64,000 nucleotides of DNA from Nissolia schottii (taxonomy: Eukaryota; Streptophyta; Magnoliopsida; Fabales; Fabaceae). The notes beneath the pieces are model-generated. The model was not told the origin of the DNA. It searched no databases and saw nothing but the letters and a program-made list of their open reading frames with translations. Below, in pieces: positions 9,993 through 20,900 of the stretch. The translations under genes were made by a program, and so were the position numbers. The stretch's first letter is position 1. The number at the start of each line of letters is the position of its first letter. The stretch lies in the NCBI GenBank assembly GCA_003254905.1, contig QANU01066948.1, forward strand, positions 1-64,000, in the 5' to 3' direction.

Positions 9993-11514
9993 TGGTGTTG
10001 ATTATTCCATTGGTTTCTGGTCGTCTGTGTTGTCTTTCACGCCTATCTTCGGGGTGGCTTTCCCTTCCCCGGACTTCCCTTGTGTAGGGTTTTCTTTCTG
10101 GCTCTCTGATTTCCATCTTTTGCTTCCTTTCCTGGATCACATATCTTTCTAGTTTTCCGCCACGGACCCATGATTCTACTTCATCTTTCAGATCTATGCA
10201 TTCCTCAGTGCTATGACCATAGGAATCGTGATAAGTGCAGAATAGTGACGTATCTGTTCCTGGCCTCAAGCGGATTGGTTTGGCCCGGGGAAAGCCGTCT
10301 TTATGCTGAATCTCCCTGTATAGCTGTGTGAGGGAAATTGTTAGTGGGGTATAATTCGTGTACCTTCCTTCTTTGAGTATTCTAGGTCTGTTTATCCGAG
10401 GACGATCGCTCCGCGGTGGATGATTGTACTTTCTTCTCGCACTTTCCCCTCCGTCCTGGGTAGGATCAATCCTTATGGCTTCCATACCCTCCTCTTGGAA
10501 AAGGTATTCTTCCGCTCTTTCTTTTATTTCCACTAGGCTCCGCAGAGGCGTCTTGGATAAATTCTTTGCAAATGGGCTTCCTTTTTTTAGGCCATTCGTA
10601 AGGCCCATTAGCACGGCTTGCGGCTGCAAGTCCTCTATCTGCGCGCATTCTTCATAAAACCGGTCAAGATATTGGCGGAGATTCTCCTCTTCCTTCTGTA
10701 CAACTCCCAAGAGGCTTACAGCCGTCTTGGGTTTCGTTCTTCTCGTGGTAAAGTTGGCTGAGAATCGCTTGGCCAGGTCGTCGAAACAACAAATGTATTT
10801 TGGAGGTAAAGCATTAAACCATATAAGCGCACCCTTCCTTAAAGTCACAGGAAACGACTTACATTGGATAGCATCTGAAGCTCCATCTAATATCATGCGG
10901 TGGCCAAAGGCGTCCAAATGGTGCTGAGAATCAGTGGTTCCATCATAGGGCTCCATATCAATTGGAGGACGGAACCCAGGCAATGGTAGTGTATTAAGAA
11001 TTTCGTCAACGAAAGGATGGTTGTCCTTCCCTTTCGCTCTCTTCATCGCTCCTCGGATCTTGTACGGCTGCGTTTCAGTGGCTTTGTAAACTGATCCTTG
11101 ACCTTCATCATCTTCGGAAGGCCTGTCACCACGGTTAAGACCGTCGATGTGGCGCTCCCTCTCTTGGGCTTCTAAAACAACCTGTTTGCACCTTTCTTCT
11201 GCATCTTTTCTGTCTTTATCCGCGGAAGCTCTGATGTCCTTCTGTTTCTTCCGTTCTTCTTCGGCCTGGGCTAGTACTGATGGCGCTGCTTCCAGTTGCT
11301 CGATATTAGCAGCTTGGGACCGGACGATGTCTTCTAGGTTAGGAGGAGTAGCTTCATTGGCGTTTACTGGTGGGGAAGGCGGGGTCTGATCGGGTACTCC
11401 ACGGTCAGGAGATGGAAGCGTTGGGTTGACTGGGGCATTGTTGTCGGCAGACACAGATCCTCTGGTGTCACTCGATCTCACTAGTCGGTAGGTTCTTCTG
11501 GTTTTGGGAGGCAT
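9856..11514 (-). CDS. Gag of the Tat element
   Basis: I chose the ATG at 11512-11514 (MPPKTRRTYR); the frame is open further upstream but that part is leader overlapping the primer-binding site. The N-terminal third is Pro/Asn-rich with a helical, charged segment (AEEERKKQKD and following). The retrotransposon gag domain is recognised around WFNALPPKY, FTTRRTKPKT and LRQYLDRFYEECAQIE. A CCHC-like knuckle reads CTYHDSYGHSTEEC. A basic Arg/Glu-rich tail follows. The last 20 or so codons (RCFGHHVQT) are out of the conserved frame, where the protease frame should continue. Gag forms the virus-like particle of the element. Confidence 0.88.
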   Translation of the reverse strand: MPPKTRRTYRLVRSSDTRGSVSADNNAPVNPTLPSPDRGVPDQTPPSPPVNANEATPPNLEDIVRSQAANIEQLEAAPSVLAQAEEERKKQKDIRASADKDRKDAEERCKQVVLEAQERERHIDGLNRGDRPSEDDEGQGSVYKATETQPYKIRGAMKRAKGKDNHPFVDEILNTLPLPGFRPPIDMEPYDGTTDSQHHLDAFGHRMILDGASDAIQCKSFPVTLRKGALIWFNALPPKYICCFDDLAKRFSANFTTRRTKPKTAVSLLGVVQKEEENLRQYLDRFYEECAQIEDLQPQAVLMGLTNGLKKGSPFAKNLSKTPLRSLVEIKERAEEYLFQEEGMEAIRIDPTQDGGESARRKYNHPPRSDRPRINRPRILKEGRYTNYTPLTISLTQLYREIQHKDGFPRAKPIRLRPGTDTSLFCTYHDSYGHSTEECIDLKDEVESWVRGGKLERYVIQERKQKMEIREPERKPYTREVRGRESHPEDRRERQHRRPETNGIINTIAGGFAGGGSTRSARKRHLQEVLHLRDQASNKFPGYRCFGHHVQT

Positions 11515-11564
11515 AATGGGAATTGGTGCTTCAAAACCCGAAAGGGGAATGTTTAGGAGTATTG

Positions 11565-11582
11565 TCCCCACAGACGGCGCCA
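11565..11582 (-). other. Primer-binding site of the Tat element
   Basis: Two bases after the 5' LTR end (TACA at 11588-11585) the minus strand reads TGGCGCCGTCTGTGGGGA. TGG at the start pairs with the CCA end of a tRNA, and the position is right for first-strand priming. I do not assign the tRNA. Confidence 0.8.
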
Positions 11583-11584
11583 AA

Positions 11585-12002
11585 TGTACCAGAGGGATAC
11601 TTTTGGGTTCCGGAGCTCCACGGACGAGATCTGGAATGGCTACGTGGTCTGGGCTGGCGGGGTACTTGCAAGGACTCCGATGCCAAAGTCAGTAGAGGTT
11701 GGAGATGAGGGTGTGAAAATGAGATTAGGGTCCCCTTACCTGAGTGCTTGATCTCCCTTATGTACCTGTCGGGCGTCGATGATAGTTAATTCACTCCTCA
11801 CTATCCGCAGACAGATTTCCTTGGTTACTCTGAGACTTTGCCGGTGTGATGGGAGATGATCGCGCTGCGGAAAGGCGCAATGCGCGGATCGAATACGTCT
11901 CTTCCAAGGGATGGGCTTCCGGTTCCAGGATAGTTCTAATGAGTCGGGCGGGTCGGGTGAGTCACTTCCGCGGAATGGGCCGTATGGGCCCAGTGCATAA
12001 CA
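11585..12002 (-). repeat. 5' LTR of the Tat element
   Basis: This 418-bp LTR starts TGTTATGCAC (minus strand) and ends TCTGGTACA. It matches 1260-1349 plus 2888-3211. It is uninterrupted and defines the insertion site of the solo LTR in its partner. Confidence 0.92.
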
Positions 12003-13477
12003 GTAGTCTAATGGTGAAAAAAATTGAAAAATTCTTTAGAAACAAAGAAAGTCTAAAGAAATTCAAATTTTCACAAAAGAAAGGAAATGGTAACAAAAGG
12101 AACCAAATTCCCCATCTATTAAGCAACAAAAAAAAATCCCCATCTATTAAATGTTTTGAATGTGAAAATAAAGGGGCATTTGAACGAAGTGTCATAACTA
12201 CAAAAGAAGAAAATGGAAAACTCTGATAAAAAGGGAAAAATCCAGAAGAGCCTATATAACAAGAGATAACAATTATTTCATGCATTGAACTTAATTTATG
12301 ATATTTCTATCATTCTTTTATAAGTTAAACATTATTCAATATCAATTATAATAAATATATCATTTAATTACGCTTATTTCCTAAGATGTATTCCTTATAT
12401 AATGTAAACTCTTCAGAGCTATTGAGTTTACGATTCAAAGTTGCTTTGTTTTTTCAAGTTTACTTAAACTATTGGGTTTGACAAACTTTTTTTTGCTTGA
12501 TACAGAGTTAATTCAATAACAAAAATGATAAGATTAAAATAATCAACTTTATTAATGATCAAAATACTAAAAATTAATGCTCTAAGAAAAGATGTTTCTA
12601 ACTTAAATAGAATTGAGATTAATATGTATCCATTGACAGCGTTAAAAGTTTTACACTGTCATTCAATCATGTGTTGTTATTTAAAAGAGTTTTGTAGTAA
12701 TGAGGAGAAGACTCAATCATTTTTGCTTATATGTCAGTACACAATTAAATGACTATGTAAAACTCTTTTACACTATCAATGGATATAAATTATAAGGCGA
12801 TTGGTTTCACAATTTTTATTATATTGGGATAAAAATAAATAATTAAACCAAAATTGATATGGGGGTGGGTCCCCATAGGTCTCGAGCGCAAATCTAACTT
12901 CTAAATCATAACTCTGATCATTGATCCGATGAAAGTTTTTAAATCGACATAATTAGGGGAATATTATTATTTAAATAATATACTATGATTGTATGGTTCA
13001 ATATTACACGTAATTATCATATTATTATTAATTATTGTACATTAGAAAATACTGTGTTTATGTTCAATAAAAACGCGGGATGTTACAGATTGTGTGTTCT
13101 TATAATTAATGAACATAATTGCTAGTAATTGATATGTCTAATGGTTTTATTTTTGCATATCCAAAGATAATAGGTAAATCTAATTGGCATACCTCAATAG
13201 CTAGATTAATGTATTATATTACCATCAATTATGTTATTGTGTGTTGGTGTTACCCTCAATGGAGAACATTACTATACATTGAATGTTTAAATTATTGTTG
13301 TCTGAATCTTTATGATATGGTAGCTTATGACTCAAAGCATTACTATTTGGTATGTATTAATTGCAGTATTTGTCCCTATTTTTATTAATGAGTAATTTAA
13401 GAAACTAACACGAAATTTGATGGTTCTCATACTAAACATGAGCATGTCATAGAAATTATGATTATTACAACAAGAGT
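12003..13477. other. AT-rich flank, no gene seen
   Basis: Short ORFs only, with no recognisable domains. The region from about 13090 contains phrases such as GFIFAYP that could be further decayed retroelement, but I could not place them. A single N at 13478 closes the stretch. Confidence 0.4.
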
Positions 13478-13478
13478 N

Positions 13479-14725
13479 GGTGGCATCGACTATATGGGAA
13501 CAAATTCTTTCAGGATTATCACGATACTAGTAGTTCATTATGATCTAGAATTGCACTAAATGATTGTGGAAATAGCCTTTCTGAATGGGAATTTAGAGGA
13601 ATATGTTTATATGGATCAATTGGTGGGTTTTTCAATTAAGGGAAAAGAACACATAGTGTGTAAACTTAAGGAAATGATATACAGACTTAAGCAAACTTCC
13701 CGCCGCTGGTATCTTAAGTTCAATGATATTATTATGCCCTTTGGATTTAAGTAAACACCGTCAACTGGTGTATGTATCTGAATATTAGTGGGAGTATGTT
13801 TATGTTTAGTTCCGTATGTTGATGATATCTTGCTAGCATTAATGGTCTTAGTCTATTAATTGAGACTAAGAAGTTTCTCTCTAATAAAGAATATGAATGA
13901 GACATGTTATGTGATTGGAATGAAAATATTTTGAGATAGATCACAATGATTGTTATGCTTATCTCAAAAAACATATATTAATAAAGTTTTAAAAAGATTT
14001 AGAATTAAAAATACTCAGTATAAATTGTTTCAATTTGAAAGGAAACAAGTTTAATCTCATATAATGTCAAAAGAATGATTTGGAAAAAGAATGATTTGGA
14101 ACATAAATAGGTGGAAGGAATTCTATATGCATCTATTGTTGAAAGAAATCAGAGTAACCTAGGATTGGATTACCGAAATGGTACAAAGAAGATATTAAAA
14201 TATTTGCAAGGGATGAAGTGTCACATGCTTACTTATAGAAGTTTCAATCACCTTAAGGTGATTAGATATTTTGATTCAAATTCTTCAGGTTGTATAGATA
14301 CAAGAAAGTTAACTTTTGGTTATTTGTATCTTAAAGTCGGTGGAACAATATCAAGAAAAAGTGTGAAGCAGTCAAGAATTATTGTTTCCACAATGAAAGC
14401 TGAATTTGTGACATGCTTTGAAGCCGTAATTCATATTGAGTGGTTGTGAAATTTTATTTTAGAGCTTGAAATTGCCAACTATATGGTCAAGCCATTGGAA
14501 ACTTATTGTGATAATTCCTCAACAGTCTTCTTTACTAAAAGTGACAAGTATTCTAAAGATGCTAAAAATATGGAATTGAAATACTTTATTGTTAAAGAAC
14601 AAATTCAAAAACATAGTGTCAATATAATACAATAGCACTGACCTTATCATTGCTGATCTTTTAACGAAAGGGTTACCACTTAAAACATTTAGTGCATGTG
14701 TTGAAAGTTTGAGTGTTGTTGCCAA
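13479..14725 (+). pseudogene. Ty1/copia pol fragment, copy 1 (RT and RNase H)
   Basis: The RT part reads FLNGNLEEYVYMDQ, then VCKLKEMIYRLKQTSRRWYL and FNDIIMPFGFK, the usual copia RT palm region, ended by stops near 13752. After decayed DNA, the RNase H part at 14111-14449 has KKILKYLQG, FDSNSSGCIDTRK and STMKAEFVTCFEA, and a tail near 14650 matches ADLLTKGLP. Many stops and shifts make it non-functional. Bases 13479-14634 are repeated almost exactly at 15704-16845. Confidence 0.85.
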
Positions 14726-15703
14726 GGCATTATTATTTACTATGATGATGTTTGTGTTTTATGTACTTTGAGCTCACGAATGAACATATTTCATTATTAT
14801 TTGTTTTTGAGTTTGTGTACATGACGGTATCAGAATAAAGATAACAAGTTTTATCTTTGATAAAGACATTAAAGTTAGACTTTACTCTTCATTATGTGAC
14901 ATGTTAAGAAAGAAGGTTGATGTATTATATAGAAGGAACTGTGTCGATAAATGATAACATGCAACTGACGTGACTCGCATTAATTTTTTTTACTTAGTCA
15001 TGATATTATAGTATAGCTATTATAACGAGGATTTAACATAATTTATTTGCCCATTATGTTTTCTTATTAAACTATGAAAGTATTATTATATGGAAGAAGT
15101 GAGAGAATAAAAGAATTATGTCTCATATAATTGTGTTTCATATAATATATAATTTAATAACCATAAGAATAAATCTATTAGCTATTTTATTGAAGAGACA
15201 TCATTAATTATGAATAGTCATGTATATAAAAACAACTATATGAAAAATATACATGACAATTAGGATGAATATGATAGAAGCACCATTTCATGTTTATATA
15301 AAGCATGTGGTTCTCTTTCTACCATTCAAGAGAAGTGCAATTTTTCATCACTATTGTACTATTAAGAAAGAGGGTTAAGAGGGAGAAACCATATCATGTT
15401 CATCTAATGATCATCCCCTTCATTCAATTTCATGAAGCACGATTCTTATATAATCCCCAAGCACGTCAACGCCTTAATTTCATGGTAACCCTTGTCTAAA
15501 TATTGTGAAAAATCAAGAAGCTTCAAGATCTTATATTTATAATGTGCTTATGATAATTGTTTGTACATAAACCAATTATCACTNAAATTACTTAAAAGAT
15601 TTTAAGAGAGTTGAATATGAATAAGTTTTTAAGATTAAGCACAACTCACATGATAACCTTGAAAGTTCAAGGCCCATCTTGTTGCTATAGTTTTACTCAG
15701 AAA
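14726..15703. other. Spacer between the copia copies
   Basis: AT-rich DNA without a recognisable gene. By position the first part, from about 14770, could be the 3' LTR of copia copy 1, but I found no paired LTR. A single N occurs at 15584. Confidence 0.35.
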
Positions 15704-16845
15704 GGTGGCATCGACTATATGGGAACAAATTCTTTCAGGATTATCACGATACTAGTAGCTCATTATGATCTAGAGTTGCACTAAATGATTTTGGAAATAG
15801 CCTTTCTAAATGGGAATTTAGAGGAATATGTTTATATGGATCAATTGGTGGGTTTTTCAATTAAGGGAAAAGAACACATTGTGTGTAAACTTAAGGAGAA
15901 ATGATATACAGACTTAAGCAAACTTCCCGCCGCTGGTATCTTAAGTTCAATGATATTATTATGCCCTTTGGATTTAAGTAAACACCGTCAACTTGTATAT
16001 GTATCTGAATATTAGTGGGAGTATGTTTATGTTTAGTTCTGTATGTTGATGATATCTTGCTTGCATTAATGGTCTTAATCTATTAATTGAGACTAAGAAG
16101 TTTCTCTCTAATAAAGAATATGGATGAGACAAGTTATGTGATTGGAATGAAAATATTTTGAGATAGATCACAATGGTTGTTATGCTTATCTCAAAAAACA
16201 TATATTAATAAAGTTTTAAAAAGATTTAGAATTAAAAATACTCAGTATAAATTGTTTCAATTTGAAAGGAAACAAGTTTAATCTCATATAATGTCAAAAG
16301 AATGATTTGGAACATAAATAGATGGAAGGAACTCTATATGCATCTGATGTTGAAAGAAATTAGAGTAACCTAGGATTGGATTACCGAAATGCTACAAAGA
16401 AGATATTAAAATATTTGCAAGAGATGAAGTGTCACATGCTTACTTATACAAGTTTCAATCACCTTAAGGTGATTAGATATTTTGATTCAAATTCTTCAAG
16501 TTGTATAGATACAAGAAAGTTAACTTTTGATTATTTGTATCTTAAAGTCGGTGGAACAATATCAAGAAAAAGTGTGAAGTAGTCAATAATTATTGTTTCC
16601 ACAATGAAAGCTGAATTTGTGTCATGCTTTAAAGCCATAATTCATATTAAGTGGTTGTGAAATTTTATTTTAGAGCTTGAAATTGCCAACTATATGGTCA
16701 AGCCATTGGAAACTTATTGCGATAATTCCTCAACAGTCTTTTTTACTAAACGTGACAAGTATTCTAAAGGTGCTAAAAATATGGAATTGAAATACTTTAT
16801 CGTTAAAGAAGAAATTCAAAAACATAGTGTCAATATAACACAATA
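15704..16845 (+). pseudogene. Ty1/copia pol fragment, copy 2
   Basis: It is a direct repeat of 13479-14634, with the same RT and RNase H fragments and nearly all the same stops. Differences include a missing 16-bp duplication (near 14080 in copy 1), two extra bases near 15897, and scattered substitutions. It ends precisely at a single N (16846), and copy 1 begins precisely after another single N. Confidence 0.85.
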
Positions 16846-17227
16846 NACTAAGTTTATCTATCAGCAGTTTTGGTCAATGGTAAGGCTTAAAAGATATATA
16901 AAGACTAGAGTTCTTGGTCTCAAATCTCAATCTTCAAACTAAGTTGATCGTTCTTCATAAATGCACACAACGTAGTTCCTACAATCAGCAACTGCCATCT
17001 AAATTAGACAATAAAGTGCTGGTGTTGCATAATGCATGTGTAGTGTGAATGTTATGTCAATTCTAACTTGGCAAATGAGTCGTTTCTAGAAGACAAATCT
17101 AAAAATATAAAAGTGAACGTCATGCGTTGAGCATTCAAAAAACATTAGGTCTAATTTACACCTACCAGTTGCCAGTAGCAGTAGGACCCCATATTTGCCA
17201 AATTGAACATATTATCAGATATTAGCA

Positions 17228-17740
17228 TAACAAATACCAAACGTTTGGTATGAGATAATCTATTAAGATTACCAGTAATCTAACTTTTAAATTACCTAGT
17301 AATCCACATTGACATGTTTAGTGCGACATAATTGCTTGTAATCAAGATAACTCAGGTAATCCACATTACCACTTTAAAGGCAATGTGGATTACCTCCATA
17401 GGAGATGTCTATGTAGGTTACCACCTCCAAATAATCCTAAATAATAATAATAATAATAATAACTATAAAAATAATAATTATGATTATAAAAATAATAATG
17501 AAAATAAAAATAGTAATAATAATAATAACAACAACAATAATAATAATAATTATAATAATAGTAAGTAATGTATATTACCTCGTAATCTCTTATATATACC
17601 AAAGTAAATTGTCAGTTACATGACTTGTGCATATCAAACACATCAATGTAACATTACCAACAATTGAATAAGTGGTAATCTTTCTAACAGGTAATCTAGA
17701 TTACCTGGTAACCTTAGAGGCAATGTACCAAACGCCCTTA
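17228..17740. mobile_element. MITE-like element with an AAT/AAC microsatellite
   Basis: The left end (near 17236, GTTTGGTATGAGATAATC) and the reverse complement of the right end (GTTTGGTACATTGCCTCT near 17735) form an imperfect inverted repeat, and 'ggtaatctagattacc'-like phrases occur on both arms. No transposase is present. The centre, about 17440-17567, is a degenerate AAT/AAC/AAAT microsatellite that gives a meaningless poly-Asn ORF. No clear TSD was found. Confidence 0.5.
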
Positions 17741-17909
17741 AAGCAAGTACCAAACAATCTAATTTAGATGACAATGGGCAGTAAGGACTACATTGTGCAC
17801 CAAAGGTAAAGTAAGGAACTAAATTGAAAAAGCAGAGTAATCGAACAAAGTGTGTAATGCAGGGACCATACTTAGTTAAAGCCAACATAGATTGAAGAGA
17901 AAAACATAC

Positions 17910-20900
17910 CATCCTATCAGTGCTCTTAATTCCCTAGTCCGCTTTACTGGCATTGAGAAATTACTTATCACAATGCAATGTAATTCAGATGACGCAATTT
18001 TTGAATTTATCTGGGTAAGCTTCTTCCACCAACTTTGGTTTTCAGTCAGCTTCTTCCACCAACTTTCGTTTTCGGTCCGGCTATTATCTGAAAGATCAAT
18101 GGGTTGGATCTCAAGTGTGCACAGGTCAAAGCGATCCTCGTACATCGACACAACTGTGTCCATGTTGTGGTACAACCACTGGCTCAAAGCCACCTAATAA
18201 GAGGTGATAACAGGAGTATCACTAAAAGTTTGTGAAATTACATTCAAATTAGGAAAGAAAATAGTAAAATATTTAAAAATAGATGTACACCAAAAGAATG
18301 AATATCTGTTTTCATCTTCCATCTTACAGTGAAACTTTCTCCTCAGAAAGGACACTTTCCATTTGACTTCCCTCTCCTGGAGGGCCAAAAACTGGACCTG
18401 AAGCCATCACAATTTGCTCGACTCTGAATTCCTAAAGACAGACAGTTATCAAAGCCCTAATCCCAATAATTTGGGGGCAATCTATGTGAATTCATCACAA
18501 TTTAGGACTAACTATGGTCAATAATAAGATTTCAATATTCTAGCCAAGGTTACTAAAAGTTAAGGGTGAAAAAAGGATAGTAGGGGAAGAGAGAACAAGG
18601 GCCAAAAGAGGGATCAACCTTGTTTATGTAGAAAATGGTGTGGAAAGGAAAGGGAAACATGGGAAAAATGATAAAAAGGAAGGAAAGATCTTAGTGGTCG
18701 TATCCAGTCACTTAGTGAAGAAATTGGGGCCCTTGGCAAAGGAGGAGTAGGCCCTCAAGTTCTGCAATGTCTATCCTTTCTTCTTATTTATGATTTTATG
18801 TTCTATTGTTCATGCTACCTTTGGAGATTAGAGAGGCTTACCTCCATATTTTCCTATTCAAGTTCCTATCAGATGGATACCAACACAATTGATAATATGG
18901 AAAACACAATGTTTAAATTTTAAAATACGTTTTGTGAAGGAGGAAAATGTAATGAAGGGCTGGAAGGCGCATTAAAATAGCAACCAGTTAACCCATGAAA
19001 GAGTTTTAATTAATAAATGGAGCACAGACTAGGCTAGTTAAACCATATATGTGTTGTTACATTAATTTGACAAAATAATGCACAGATTCATCTATTTTAT
19101 ATACATACTTTTTCGAAATTAAAAAAAAAAAAAGGCTGCTGTAATCTAAAATTCTATGATCTTCAAATATAGTGCATAACATGTCATAAAATGCAGGATA
19201 TAATAAATTAGTTATTTCTTTCCAACATAAGCCATTTTTCTCAGCAGGATATTACAAAAAAATTGTTCATGTAAAGTAAACCACAACTGAAAGCGCTTTC
19301 TGATGTAACAAAAAACAACCACCACAGCTGAAAGAGCAAATGCAAATGACCAATATCACATGCCCTCTCCCCCACACCAAAGAATATTAGGGAAACAAAA
19401 GTGAAGTGAAGATAAGATGAGAACATGGACAATTCCACTTCAGTTGATTTAAAGAGAAAAAAGAATCCTCATGTAGCTCCTAACCACATTGTCCAACAGG
19501 AGTGGAAAATGTTTGATTTCTCATAGAATGGAATGGAAAATGTTTTTAGAATTGTATAAAAGTGCTACCCAATGCACGAGAATCCCACCTGGTGGGGTCT
19601 TCGGAGAATAGATATATGCAATCGTACCCCTGCTTGCAAGTGAAGAGGTTGTTTCTAAATTCCAACATTTGAACTCGTGACCTCCATATCACAAGGCAGT
19701 AATCTCCCCATTGTGCCAAAAATCACCCTTATTAGAACACATTTTATAGAATAACAGAATCACTTTGAGGGACCAAAATTTAAAGTTATTACTAAAAGTT
19801 CTCAGAATTAAAAAGACCAACTGACCAAGGGTTAACAGAAGAAACAATATCCATAAGGAATCTGCTTCGGTACTACCTTTCTTGGGGATAGTATGTTGCA
19901 ACGCTCTTTAAAAGTTAAAACCAAGGATAGAAAAGTTACAGCCTGTAATTGGGAGTATCTGTTATTACGTAGGTTGAAAAGCGTCCAATGGGACATTTTT
20001 TGAAAAGAACATGGTGACCGCACTCTTTTCAACATACGCAATAACACATACTCCCAACATTGTTATTTTTCTATCTCAAGCTGTCTAACTTTTAAATAAT
20101 GTTGTATTATACTATACTATCGTGAAAATGGTACTACGGAAATCAGTGTCAATCCATGGGCTTGAAACTTGAAAATTAAACTAACCTCATTACGTAATTT
20201 TTGGAGTTCTCTGGTGGACAAAGCACAGAATGACATGTCCAGGCTATTTGTTTTACTTGACACATCACTATCAACTGAAATAAACTCCAGATAAACACTT
20301 GCAACCCCATCTGCTAAAGCTATCACTAAATCTTCCAATATGGAAATGCCGTGCGAACCAAATATACAGGAATCATAGCAGCAATTCTCCCTGTTAAAGA
20401 TGGACTATTGATCAGCACCATAAATTAATCATGTTGTGGCTGATACATCAGATATTCCACAGAACAATCATGATATTCTTTTCCTCTTTTTTCCACCTAA
20501 AAACATAACTTTCCAGTACAAAGAGAGAAGATATGGGGGTCCATTTGAATAGCTCTACTTGTGACCTTTTTTTAACATTTTCAGTAGTCAAAAGTCACTC
20601 CCCTTTCAATCAAAATGGATGTTCGATTTACTGCTTTCTGAAAAGTCAATTTTAGTTTTTTTTAGGAAGTTGACAGATTTAGCTTTCCAAAAAAGTCTCT
20701 TGCACTTAATTAGTTAACTCAAAGCAAGCACTATTCATTATTTCATATCCAAACACAAAATAACATTTATAAGTTACATTTTATGCAAGACCTTTTGTCA
20801 AAAGCTCGTTTCATAGAAGGTCTTAATTAAGTTATTTACCTAAAGTGAAATCCTTTTTCTGGTTATGTTTGCTTGGAAATAAACAAAAGAAAACACTAAA

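Larger units (their letters stand above)
1260..12002 (-). mobile_element. Ty3/gypsy LTR retrotransposon, Tat-type, degraded
   Basis: The element is on the minus strand. Its LTRs are at 11585-12002 (5' LTR in element sense) and 1260-1349 plus 2888-3211 (3' LTR, interrupted). Order from the 5' end is LTR, primer-binding site, gag, protease, RT-RNase H, second RNase H, integrase, tandem repeats, antisense gene, polypurine tract, LTR. An extra RNase H domain after the usual one and an antisense ORF near the 3' LTR are known traits of the Tat group (Retand/Ogre relatives). By eye I count about 35 differences over about 415 aligned LTR positions, so it is not recent. pol is broken by a frameshift and nonsense codons. 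Bases flanking the LTRs (ACAAG and GTAGT) do not match, so no TSD is seen. Confidence 0.9.

Noticed and set aside
17332-17602. Poly-Asn and poly-Tyr ORFs on both strands
   Set aside because: They are translations of an AAT/AAC microsatellite.
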